Below the pieces are notes generated by a model. It saw only the letters and a program-made list of their open reading frames with translations, was not told the DNA's origin and made no database searches. The translations under genes were made by a program, and so were the position numbers. Positions 34,317 to 42,757 of a stretch of 64,000 nt of DNA are shown here, one piece after another (the first letter of the stretch is position 1; every line of letters begins with the position of its first letter). Origin of the DNA: Pollutimonas thiosulfatoxidans (GTDB taxonomy: Bacteria > Pseudomonadota > Gammaproteobacteria > Burkholderiales > Burkholderiaceae_B). The DNA is taken from the NCBI RefSeq assembly GCF_004022565.1, contig NZ_CP022987.1:3286001-3350000 (forward strand), written 5' to 3'.

Positions 34317-34407
34317 GCGCTGGAGGGTCCTGCGCGGCCAAAACCGTTAAACTTGAGCTCTTGCTTCATCAGCTCCTGGCAGACGGTTTTACCGCGCACC
34401 CCACAAC

Positions 34408-35034
34408 ATGTTTCCTTTGCCGCCATTTCTTGCCCCTTCCGCCTTAAGTGCGCGTGCGCTCAACAAATTACTGCAGCGCGAGGATTGGGCCCGCGAGCGC
34501 CTGGCCAGACATGCCGGAAAGTCGGTCGGCTTCGTGGTTGGAGGCTTCAAGGCCAACTTCTCGATTCAGGCCGGCGGCCTGGTTCAAACCAGCGACCCCG
34601 CCATCATTCCCGACGTAACGCTTACCGTGCCACTGGCGCATCTGTCCAGGCTGCCCGACCTGCTTCAATCGCGCGATCCCGATGGCATTGCCGAGCTGCT
34701 GCATGTCCAGGGCGACGCCGGCCTGGCCAGGGTGGTGTCCGAGCTTGCCCGCGACCTGCGATGGGATCTCGAAGAGGACCTTGCCCGCGTACTTGGCGAC
34801 ATGACGGCCTTGCGCCTGGTTGGCGCCGGCCGCTCGGCTTCCGACGGCCTGCGTACCGCAGGACAACGTCTGGCCGGCAACGCGGCTGAGTTCCTTACCG
34901 AAGAAAGCAACATGATGGCCAGCCGACCTGCGTACTCCGACTGGTCCGCAACCGTGCAGCAGTTGGCAAGCCGCCTGGATCGGCTCGAGTCGCGCCTGTC
35001 CGCACTGACGGCTGCGTCCGCGCGCAGGGCCTGA
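34408..35034 (+). CDS. ubiJ: Ubiquinone biosynthesis accessory factor UbiJ (SCP2 domain)
   Basis: A 208-residue protein with an SCP2 lipid-binding domain (about 25-125) and a C-terminal coiled coil with heptads of Leu/Ala from about 178. UbiJ and UbiK form the lipid-handling part of the ubiquinone biosynthetic complex. It sits 2 bases before ubiB. Confidence 0.9.
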   Translation: MFPLPPFLAPSALSARALNKLLQREDWARERLARHAGKSVGFVVGGFKANFSIQAGGLVQTSDPAIIPDVTLTVPLAHLSRLPDLLQSRDPDGIAELLHVQGDAGLARVVSELARDLRWDLEEDLARVLGDMTALRLVGAGRSASDGLRTAGQRLAGNAAEFLTEESNMMASRPAYSDWSATVQQLASRLDRLESRLSALTAASARRA

Positions 35035-35036
35035 CG

Positions 35037-36593
35037 ATGTTCACCATTTTTCGTCTTGCCCATATTGTTTTCGTTGCACTGCGCTATCGGCTGGACGAGC
35101 TGGTTCTGTCGGGTATCAAGCATCCGGTCGCCTATGCCTTGCTGCGCATTGTCCGCTTTGGCCGTCCACCCAAGATGGCTCGTGGACTAAGGCTGCGCCT
35201 GGCTCTTGAAACGCTGGGCCCCATTTACGTCAAGTTTGGCCAGGTGCTATCGACCAGACGCGACTTGATACCGCTGGATGTGGCCATCGAGCTGGCCATG
35301 CTGCAAGACCGGGTGCCGCCTTTTCCGTCGGATGTGGCGGCGGCATCCATCGAAGCGGCGCTGGGTGCATCGCCGCATACCTTGTTCAAGCACTTTGAGA
35401 CCGACCCGGTGGCTTCGGCGTCGATCGCGCAAGTGCACTTTGCCGTGCTGCACGATGGCCGCGATGTTGCCGTCAAGGTACTGCGGCCGGGCATGCGCGA
35501 CATCATCGAGAAAGACCTTGCGCTATTGCGGGTACTGGCGGGTCTGGTCGAGCGCATGGCGGCTGACGGGCGTCGCCTGAAGCCGCGACAGGTCGTGGCT
35601 GAATTCGACAACTATCTGCACGACGAGCTTGACCTGATTCGCGAGGCGTCCAATTGCAGCCAGTTGCGGCGCAACTTTTCTGTCGAGAGCGGTCGTGAAG
35701 AGCTGCTCATGGTGCCCGAAGTGGTGTGGGAATACTGCGCCACCACGGTCTTCACCATGGAGCGCATGTATGGCATACCCGTCAGCCATATCGATCGCCT
35801 GAGGGCTGCGGGCATCGACACCAAAGAGCTGGGACGCAAGGGCGTTGAAATCTTCTTCACCCAGGTTTTCGCCGACGGTTTCTTTCATGCCGACATGCAC
35901 CCCGGCAATATCTATGTGTCGGACGAGCCCGCCACCCTGGGCCGCTATATTGCGCTGGATTTCGGCATCGTCGGCTCCTTGTCCGAGTTCGACAAAAACT
36001 ATCTGGCGCAAAATTTCCTGGCTTTTTTCCAGCGCGACTACCATCGCGTGGCGCAACTGCATATCGAGTCGGGCTGGGTCCCGCCCACCACGCGCGAAGA
36101 GGAACTCGAAGGGGCGGTACGCGCCGTGTGCGAACCTTATTTCGACCGTCCCCTGTCCGAGATCTCGCTGGGGCAAGTGCTGTTGCGCCTGTTCCAGACG
36201 TCGCGCCGTTTCAATGTGGAGATACAGCCGCAACTGGTGCTGCTGCAGAAAACCTTGCTTAATATCGAGGGGATAGGGCGCGAGCTCGATCCCAATCTGG
36301 ACCTTTGGCAAACTGCCAAACCTTATCTGGAAAAATGGATGCACGAGCGCGTGGGCCTGAAAGGCCTGCGCACCCAGCTCGAAAAAGAAGCGGCCCAGTG
36401 GTCGCAAATCCTTCCTCAGATTCCGCGGCTGGTTTATGCCAACCTTAATAGAACTGACACGGGCCCTGCGTTAAACTTGGAGCTCCAACGCTTGCGCCGT
36501 GCCCAGGAACAGACCAATCGCTTGCTGGTGGCGCTATCGGCCATCGCCGCTGTCGCGCTAGGCGTGGCCGTTTGGGCGCTCACGCGCCAATAG
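35037..36593 (+). CDS. ubiB: Ubiquinone biosynthesis regulatory ATPase UbiB
   Basis: A 518-residue atypical protein-kinase-like ATPase. Signatures are K-F-G-Q near 66-69, the Ala-rich loop A-S-I-A-Q-V-H, the catalytic H-A-D-M-H-P-G-N near 283-290 and L-D-F-G near 306. A membrane helix lies at the C-terminus (about 497-515). It supports ubiquinone synthesis, probably by lipid extraction, at the inner membrane. Confidence 0.95.
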   Translation: MFTIFRLAHIVFVALRYRLDELVLSGIKHPVAYALLRIVRFGRPPKMARGLRLRLALETLGPIYVKFGQVLSTRRDLIPLDVAIELAMLQDRVPPFPSDVAAASIEAALGASPHTLFKHFETDPVASASIAQVHFAVLHDGRDVAVKVLRPGMRDIIEKDLALLRVLAGLVERMAADGRRLKPRQVVAEFDNYLHDELDLIREASNCSQLRRNFSVESGREELLMVPEVVWEYCATTVFTMERMYGIPVSHIDRLRAAGIDTKELGRKGVEIFFTQVFADGFFHADMHPGNIYVSDEPATLGRYIALDFGIVGSLSEFDKNYLAQNFLAFFQRDYHRVAQLHIESGWVPPTTREEELEGAVRAVCEPYFDRPLSEISLGQVLLRLFQTSRRFNVEIQPQLVLLQKTLLNIEGIGRELDPNLDLWQTAKPYLEKWMHERVGLKGLRTQLEKEAAQWSQILPQIPRLVYANLNRTDTGPALNLELQRLRRAQEQTNRLLVALSAIAAVALGVAVWALTRQ

Positions 36594-36647
36594 GCAACGC
36601 CGGGCAGCTACCGACCCCGTTCCTGGATTCAATCAAGAGAGATATCT

Positions 36648-37499
36648 ATGCTTTATCCCGAATTGTTCAAATCGATGGAAGCCGTGCGCTGGAACATGGC
36701 CACCGACATTCCGTGGGATGACTTTGACGGTAGCAAACTGACCGACGACCAGGCTTACACCGTCAAGATGAACGCCATTACCGAATGGGCAGCCTTGCCG
36801 GCCACCGAGATGTTCCTGCGCGACAATCGCGACGACAGCGATTTCTCGGCCTTTATGTCGGTGTGGTTTTTTGAGGAACAGAAGCACTCGCTGGCGTTAA
36901 TGGAATACCTGCGTCGTTTCCGGCCCGAGCTCGTGCCCACCGAAGAGGAACTGCACAAGGTGCGTTTCGAGTTCGATCCGGCCCCGGCGCTCGAAACCCT
37001 GATGCTGCACTTTTGCGGCGAGGTCCGGCTTAACCACTGGTATCGCCGTGCGGCCGACTGGCACACCGAACCCGTCATCAAGGCCTTGTACAAAATCATC
37101 GCACAAGACGAAGCTCGCCACGCGGGCGCCTATCTGCGCTACATGAAGCGCGCGATCCTGCATCGCGGCAAAGACTTCGGCCACCATGCCCGCATCGCCT
37201 TCTCGAAAATCGGCGTATTGATGGCATCGGCGCACCGCACTCCACAAGCGCTGCACCCCACCAACCTGCACGTCAATAAAGAGCTTTACCCCATGGATAC
37301 TGTGCAGTCGCAACTGCCGTCCCCCGGCTGGCTCGAAAATTGGCTGGACAACCAGATCTGTTTTGATAACGAATGGGAGACGCGGGTCAGCTCTCGCATC
37401 CTGCACAATATGTCCTTGCTGATGGATAACACCTTCAGCACGGTGCAAGACCTGAATCGCTATCGCAAAGAGCTCATCAAGGGCCTGGCGCCGGCCTGA
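36648..37499 (+). CDS. Ferritin-like di-iron protein (acyl-ACP desaturase-like fold)
   Basis: A 283-residue helical protein with di-iron ligand patterns: E46, E77-x-x-H80 (in F-E-E-Q-K-H), E125 (G-E-V), and E155-x-x-H158 (D-E-A-R-H). This is the carboxylate-bridged di-iron arrangement of the ferritin-like superfamily and most resembles acyl-ACP desaturases, without a signal peptide. Substrate unknown. It follows ubiB by 54 bases and overlaps rfaE2 by one base. A hydroxylase or desaturase acting on lipid or quinone precursors is possible but inferred. Confidence 0.8.
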   Translation: MLYPELFKSMEAVRWNMATDIPWDDFDGSKLTDDQAYTVKMNAITEWAALPATEMFLRDNRDDSDFSAFMSVWFFEEQKHSLALMEYLRRFRPELVPTEEELHKVRFEFDPAPALETLMLHFCGEVRLNHWYRRAADWHTEPVIKALYKIIAQDEARHAGAYLRYMKRAILHRGKDFGHHARIAFSKIGVLMASAHRTPQALHPTNLHVNKELYPMDTVQSQLPSPGWLENWLDNQICFDNEWETRVSSRILHNMSLLMDNTFSTVQDLNRYRKELIKGLAPA

Positions 37500-38011
37500 T
37501 GCCTGCAAGCCAGGATCGCCGCGCCAGCATGCCGGCCAGCTTCGAAACCAAGATCCTCAGCCGCGATGATTGCGTGGCGGCTGTGCGCGCGGGCGCTTTG
37601 CCGCGCCCGCTGGTGTTTACCAATGGTGTGTTCGATATCTTGCATCGGGGCCATGTCACTTATCTGGACGCGGCACTGCGGCTGGGCGCAAGCCTGATCG
37701 TCGCCCTGAACACCGATGCATCGGTGCGCCGGCTGGGCAAAGGCGATGATCGCCCGCTTAATACGCTGGCAGATCGCGCGGCCATGGTGGCGGCGCTGGC
37801 CAGCGTAAGCATGGTGACCTCGTTTGACGAAGACACGCCTCAAGCTCTAATTGAAGCGCTGCGGCCGGACATCATCGTAAAGGGTGGCGACTACGATATG
37901 GAGACATTGCCCGAAACGGCCAGTGTCAAAAGCTGGGGCGGCACCGCCGTGGCGATTCCTTTCGAATTCGAGCGGTCGACGACGGCCTTGCTGCGCAAGA
38001 TACGTCAATAG
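37499..38011 (+). CDS. rfaE2: D-glycero-beta-D-manno-heptose 1-phosphate adenylyltransferase
   Basis: A 170-residue nucleotidyltransferase equal to the C-terminal half of HldE. T-N-G-V-F-D-I-L-H-R-G-H lies at 41-52 with the H-x-G-H motif at 49-52; V-K-G-G-D-Y is the second conserved block. It makes ADP-heptose for LPS. The kinase half is absent, as in split RfaE1/RfaE2 systems. The ATG overlaps the previous stop by one base (TGATG). Confidence 0.93.
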   Translation: MPASQDRRASMPASFETKILSRDDCVAAVRAGALPRPLVFTNGVFDILHRGHVTYLDAALRLGASLIVALNTDASVRRLGKGDDRPLNTLADRAAMVAALASVSMVTSFDEDTPQALIEALRPDIIVKGGDYDMETLPETASVKSWGGTAVAIPFEFERSTTALLRKIRQ

Positions 38012-38015
38012 ACGC

Positions 38016-39362
38016 TCAGGAAGGCCGCGCAGCCTGCTCGGACAGCAATTTATTGATGGCCACGATGTCCTGAGCAGTCAGGATGCCGCTGCTGGCCTTC
38101 AAGCGCAGGCTGCTCATCAGCGTGTCGTAACGGGCCCTGGACAGGCTGCGCTGGGTCTCAAACAATTGCTGCTGTGCATTCAAGACGTCGATGTTGATGC
38201 GTACTCCGACCTCATACCCGAGGCGGTTGGCTTGCACGGAGGCCAGGCTGGACTTCTCGGCGGCTTGCAATGCTTGGATTTGCGCCAATCCCGAAATCAC
38301 GCCTGAGTAATGTTGCAGCGTTGCCTGCCTGGCCAGCCGTTTGGCGTTCTCGAGTTCATAGCGGGCCTGTTGCAGCCTGGTGGTCTGCTCGCGCACAACC
38401 GACGAGATCTCTCCCCCTGTAAAAATCGGGATCGACAAGTGCAGGCCTATCGTGCTGTCCAGCGATCTCGGTCCGCCACCGGTGTTGTACAGCCCGCGGT
38501 CCGAGGCACTGCCGGTTTGCGCCTGCAGGCTTACGGTGGGGTAGTGCTGGCTTTTGGCGATATCAATTTGCTTCTCGACGATGCGGGCGGCAAGCTCTGC
38601 CTGCGCCACATCGAGGCTGGCTGTGGCCGACTGCGTAGTCCAGGCGTCCACCCGGGCAGGTTCTGGTGCCGGCAAGCTGGTACCAGGCGCCAGTTCGGCC
38701 AATTGCTGCGGGCGTTCGTCGATGATGCGGGCCAGGCGGTCCTGACTTAGTTGCAAGGCGTTGCGGGCCTGCAGTTCGCCGGCATTCAAGAGGTCAAGCC
38801 GGGCTTGAGCCTCGTAGGTGTCGGTAATGGTGGTGCTGCCCAGCTCGAAACCCTGGCGGGCGGCTTGCAACTGGGTCTCGACGGCTGCTTTTTCCGCCAG
38901 CAAGGCGCGCAGGGTGTCTTGTGCGGCCAGCACATCGAAGTACGACTGCGCCACACGAAGAATGAGTTCCTGATAGGCGCTGGCCTGTGCGACGTCGGCC
39001 AGGCTGGCTACGGTCTCGGCGCGCTCATAGGCGCTCCAGGCGGACAGATTGAAGACCGGCTGTATCAGCGTCAGCGCCCATAACGCCCGGCGGTTGCTGG
39101 TGCTACGGTCCAGGCCTTCCAGTCGACGGGCGTTCTCCACCTCGGCGACGGCATCGGCCGAAACATAGGGTAGCAGTCGGGCACGTGCCTGGGGGACGAT
39201 TTCTTGTTCGGCGTCCCGCGCCGCGCGGTTGGCAGCGTAGATGGGATCGCGCTGTAGGGCCAATTGCCAGACATCAAGCAGATCTTGCCCATAAGTGGGC
39301 AGCGACGCGATCGTCAGCAAGCATGCAAGAACGCATGTGGCGTACCGGCTGCCCTTTGCCAT
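38016..39362 (-). CDS. tolC: TolC-family outer-membrane channel
   Basis: A 448-residue protein with a Sec signal peptide of about 25 residues and two OEP repeats: long Ala/Leu/Gln-rich helices and short beta-strand segments such as N-L-S-A-W-S and H-L-S-I-P-I-F-T-G-G. It is the trimeric exit duct for type I secretion or tripartite efflux. The start abuts the pcm stop (TAGATG). It lacks the lipobox of the NodT-type factor at 62337, so the window has two distinct outer-membrane factors. Confidence 0.92.
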   Translation of the reverse strand: MAKGSRYATCVLACLLTIASLPTYGQDLLDVWQLALQRDPIYAANRAARDAEQEIVPQARARLLPYVSADAVAEVENARRLEGLDRSTSNRRALWALTLIQPVFNLSAWSAYERAETVASLADVAQASAYQELILRVAQSYFDVLAAQDTLRALLAEKAAVETQLQAARQGFELGSTTITDTYEAQARLDLLNAGELQARNALQLSQDRLARIIDERPQQLAELAPGTSLPAPEPARVDAWTTQSATASLDVAQAELAARIVEKQIDIAKSQHYPTVSLQAQTGSASDRGLYNTGGGPRSLDSTIGLHLSIPIFTGGEISSVVREQTTRLQQARYELENAKRLARQATLQHYSGVISGLAQIQALQAAEKSSLASVQANRLGYEVGVRINIDVLNAQQQLFETQRSLSRARYDTLMSSLRLKASSGILTAQDIVAINKLLSEQAARPS

Positions 39363-40043
39363 CTAGAACTTGAATTGCGTGACCGTTGCACCGCGCAATG
39401 GCTTGATGATGGTGTCAAACAAGGTGACGGTATCGAAGCTGGCGGCGCTATTGCGAGTGATACGACAGGCGGTCATCACGGGGCTTTGACCCACCACGAC
39501 GACCAGGCGACCACCAATGCGCAACTGATACTTCAGTGCGTCGGGCACGACGGGGACCGAGCCGGTGACCAGGATGGCGTCGTACTCGGTGGTGCCCCAA
39601 CCGGCATGGGCGTCGCCGGTTTCGACGGTTACGTTGTCCACTTGATTGCGCTGCAGGTTTTCCTGGGCGAAGGCGGCCAGCCGGCTATCGACCTCGATGC
39701 TGGTAACTTGCTGCGCCAGCCTTGCCAGTAGCGCTGCCTGGTAGCCCGACCCGGTGCCGATCTCGAGCACGCAGTCGGTAGGCTTCAGTTGCAGCTCTTG
39801 GGCCAGCCGGGCTTCGACCTTGGGCGTAAGCATGGTTTCGCGTGTGTCGACAGCATTGATGATCAGGGGCAGCTCGACATCAGAAAATGCCAGGCCCTGC
39901 ATGGGCGCGGGTACATAGCGCTCGCGTTGCACCTCGAAGAGGGCCTGCAGCACCTGTTGGTTCAAGACCTCCCAGGGACGGATCTGTTGCTCGATCATGT
40001 TGAATCGAGCCTGTTCGACTTCAGACAGGGCGGTAACTTTCAT
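39363..40043 (-). CDS. pcm: Protein-L-isoaspartate O-methyltransferase
   Basis: A 226-residue SAM methyltransferase with motif I L-E-I-G-T-G-S-G-Y-Q-A-A near 95-106 and an N-terminal M-I-E-Q-Q-I-R-P-W block. By family it methylates isoaspartyl residues for repair; the N-terminal block is characteristic of the betaproteobacterial branch that lies beside tolC. It directly precedes tolC. Confidence 0.9.
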   Translation of the reverse strand: MKVTALSEVEQARFNMIEQQIRPWEVLNQQVLQALFEVQRERYVPAPMQGLAFSDVELPLIINAVDTRETMLTPKVEARLAQELQLKPTDCVLEIGTGSGYQAALLARLAQQVTSIEVDSRLAAFAQENLQRNQVDNVTVETGDAHAGWGTTEYDAILVTGSVPVVPDALKYQLRIGGRLVVVVGQSPVMTACRITRNSAASFDTVTLFDTIIKPLRGATVTQFKF

Positions 40044-40142
40044 GGCTTCTACACAGGAAACAGACGCGGATAGTAGCGTCTTACGTGAAAATCCGGCGTA
40101 AATCGCCGGAAAACGGGCATTTCCTACTATAGCGTATTTGGA

Positions 40143-40982
40143 TTAATTTGGCGCTGGCCACCACGCATGAAAGTGTTGTACCGGCCCGTGCCCCGTGCCC
40201 ACCTGCAACTCGCCCGACCGGGCAATGGCGGCGACCAGATATGCCTTCGCCAGGCGTGCCGCCTCGGGCACCGAGCCGGTCTGCGGCAGCAGGGCGGCCA
40301 GCGCGGCGGACAGCGTGCACCCCGTGCCGTGTGTGTTGGGGGTGTCGATGCGTTCGCCCGGCAGTTCGATCAGGCGATCGCCATCGTGCAGGACGTCTAT
40401 GGTGCTGTTGCCGGGCAGATGACCGCCCTTCAGGAAAACCCAGCGCTCGCCGGTGTCGTTCAGCAGACGGCGCAGGCGCTCGGCCACGCGCCGCATGTCT
40501 TTCAGGTTGTCAACGGGCGAACTGCCCAGGAGTACGCCGGCTTCGGGCAAGTTGGGCGTAAGTATCGTGGCAAGCGGCAGCAGACTTTCCCGCAGCTCGT
40601 TCACGGCAGCGCGTTCCAGCAAGTGGTCCCCGCTCTTGGCTACCATGACCGGATCCAGCACCAGGTGCGCTGGCTTCCAGCGGGCCAGCCTTTCGGCTAC
40701 CGTGCGGGTCACGGCCTGCTGGCCCAGCATGCCGATCTTGACCGCATCGATACGCACGTCGCCAAACAGGGTGTCGATCTGGGCCGCGACGAACTCCGGC
40801 GGAACCGGGCAGATGCCCGTCACCGCGTGGGTGTTCTGTGCGGTCAACGCGGCGATGACGGCAGTGCCGTAAGCGCCCAATGCGCTCATGGTCTTGATAT
40901 CGGCCAGCACGCCAGCGCCGCCCGAGGGGTCGACGCCGGCAATCGTCAAGGTGTTGGGGATGGTTGTTGCGTGTGGGGTCAT
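40143..40982 (-). CDS. thiD: Hydroxymethylpyrimidine/phosphomethylpyrimidine kinase ThiD
   Basis: A 279-residue ribokinase-fold kinase: G-V-D-P-S-G-G-A-G near 17-25, D-P-V-M-V-A-K-S-G substrate loop and the anion hole T-H-G-T-G-C-T-L-S near 219-227. It makes HMP pyrophosphate for thiamine. It overlaps thiG by 4 bases. Confidence 0.95.
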   Translation of the reverse strand: MTPHATTIPNTLTIAGVDPSGGAGVLADIKTMSALGAYGTAVIAALTAQNTHAVTGICPVPPEFVAAQIDTLFGDVRIDAVKIGMLGQQAVTRTVAERLARWKPAHLVLDPVMVAKSGDHLLERAAVNELRESLLPLATILTPNLPEAGVLLGSSPVDNLKDMRRVAERLRRLLNDTGERWVFLKGGHLPGNSTIDVLHDGDRLIELPGERIDTPNTHGTGCTLSAALAALLPQTGSVPEAARLAKAYLVAAIARSGELQVGTGHGPVQHFHAWWPAPN

Positions 40983-41782
40983 GCCCGGGACTGTATCAGG
41001 CCTTCAGCCGGAGAGCTGGGATCGGCACTATAGAACTTGCGCGGCACGCGTCCGGCCAGGAATGCCGCACGCCCCGCTTCCACAGCCATGCGCATCGCGC
41101 TGGCCATCAGTATGGGATCGCGCGCGCCAGCGATGGCGGTATTCATCAGGATGGCGTCGCAGCCCAGCTCCATGGCGATCGCGGCATCGGAGGCGGTTCC
41201 GACGCCGGCATCCACCAACACCGGCACTTTGGCCTGGTCGATGACCAGACGCAGGTTCCAGGGGTTAAGTATGCCCATCCCGGAACCGATCAGCGAGGCC
41301 AGCGGCATGATGGCCACACAACCGATGTCTTCCAGCATCTGGCACTGGATGGGATCGTCGGTGCAATAGACCATGACGTCAAAGCCTTCTTTGACGAGGG
41401 TGCGCGCCGCATCCAGCGTCTCCGGCATATTCGGAAAGAGGTTATCTTTGTTGCCCAACACCTCGAGCTTGACCAGCTTGTGTCCGTCCAGCAGTTCGCG
41501 GGCCAGACGCAAGGTACGCACGGCATCTTCTGCGGTGTAGCACCCGGCCGTATTCGGCAAAATGGTGAACTGCGAGGGTGGCAGGTAGTCCAGCAGATTG
41601 GGTTCGCCGGCGTTCTGGCCGATATTGGTGCGGCGTATGGCAACCGTGACGATTTGAGCGCCGCTGGTGTCTATGGCCTGGCGGGTCTCGTCGAAGTCTT
41701 TATATTTGCCTGTGCCGACCAGTAGGCGCGACGTGTAGTCGCGGCCGGCTATGGTTAAGGTGTCTGACTGATTCATGGTCAT
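40979..41782 (-). CDS. thiG: Thiazole synthase ThiG
   Basis: A 267-residue TIM-barrel enzyme. The Schiff-base lysine is K105 in L-V-K-L-E-V; P-N-T-A-G and D-A-G-V-G-T-A-S-D-A-A are further signatures. It forms the thiazole phosphate of thiamine from DXP and ThiS-thiocarboxylate. The sulfur carrier thiS and oxidase thiO are not next to it; only 75 bases separate it from the btuF-like gene. Confidence 0.96.
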   Translation of the reverse strand: MTMNQSDTLTIAGRDYTSRLLVGTGKYKDFDETRQAIDTSGAQIVTVAIRRTNIGQNAGEPNLLDYLPPSQFTILPNTAGCYTAEDAVRTLRLARELLDGHKLVKLEVLGNKDNLFPNMPETLDAARTLVKEGFDVMVYCTDDPIQCQMLEDIGCVAIMPLASLIGSGMGILNPWNLRLVIDQAKVPVLVDAGVGTASDAAIAMELGCDAILMNTAIAGARDPILMASAMRMAVEAGRAAFLAGRVPRKFYSADPSSPAEGLIQSRA

Positions 41783-41857
41783 CGCGGAACAGGAGGCGCA
41801 GCGGCACGATGCAGCGTTCGCTGGTCGAGGTTGTAAAGGCTAAGCATAATCCATTTG

Positions 41858-42754
41858 CTAAGAGCGAGCCTCGTCAATTTGGAGGCAAAGGCGTTCGACG
41901 GCGTCCACCAGACGCGGGCCAGGTCGAAACAGTTCATCCGCGTCTACGCCATAAACGCGATCGGCCCTTGCTGCGGCCAGGCCCAGTCCCTTCCACCGTG
42001 CAACTGCCTGGGCATGGTTGCGCGCGCCGGAAACCGGCACCAGTACCACCTGCGGCTGTTTGACCAGAACGGTCTCGATGCTGATCTGCGGCGCGGCAAT
42101 CTCGGCGTGGGCGTAGGCATTGACACCACCGCAAGTTGCCAGGGCGTCGTTCATTAAGGCGTCGGACCCTATCGTATATAAGGGGGCGCTGCCCACCTCA
42201 ATGAATACGGAGACTGGCGGTCGATCGCTGTAGCGCTCACGCAGGGTGTCTACGCGTTTCTGCAACTCATTGGCGGCAGTTCGGGCCGCGGCTTCGGTAT
42301 GGAACAGGGTGCCCATGCGCAGGATCTCGCTGGCGATGTCATCCAGTGTTTTCGGTGCCGAATACAACAGGGGGATGTTCAGCCGCGCCAAGGTAGGCGC
42401 CACCGTGCGGGCGGCGCCCGAGGGCAGCCATGCCAGCACAATATCGGGGTGCAGCGTCAGCGTTTTCTCGATGTTGATGTTTACGCCGTCGCCCACGCGC
42501 GGTATGCCTAGCGCCGCTACGGGAAAGTCGCTGCTGCTGACGGTTGCGACGATCTTGTCGCCGGCGCCCGCTGCGAACATCAGTTCCGTGATGTGCGGTG
42601 CCAGCGTAATGGCACGCGACGCTGCGGGCTTTGAAACTGGCTCGGTCGAGCGGGGCGGGGCTGCGGTGGCGGGGGATGCCGCCAGGCCGACGGCCAAGCA
42701 GGCAATCAGGCCGGAGATCCTGCAGCGACGTAGCTTGACCTGATTGCGCCCCAT
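41858..42754 (-). CDS. btuF: Periplasmic cobalamin-binding protein (BtuF-like, helical backbone metal receptor)
   Basis: A 298-residue secreted protein: signal peptide ending near residue 31, then the class III binding-protein fold joined by a single long helix. The A-P-H-I-T-E-L-M/F-A-A-G-A-G and P-D-I-V-L-A-W motifs are typical of BtuF. Its start is 3 bases after the btuB stop, so both should be under the upstream riboswitch. No btuC or btuD genes are in the window. Confidence 0.88.
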   Translation of the reverse strand: MGRNQVKLRRCRISGLIACLAVGLAASPATAAPPRSTEPVSKPAASRAITLAPHITELMFAAGAGDKIVATVSSSDFPVAALGIPRVGDGVNINIEKTLTLHPDIVLAWLPSGAARTVAPTLARLNIPLLYSAPKTLDDIASEILRMGTLFHTEAAARTAANELQKRVDTLRERYSDRPPVSVFIEVGSAPLYTIGSDALMNDALATCGGVNAYAHAEIAAPQISIETVLVKQPQVVLVPVSGARNHAQAVARWKGLGLAAARADRVYGVDADELFRPGPRLVDAVERLCLQIDEARS

Positions 42755-42757
42755 GGC

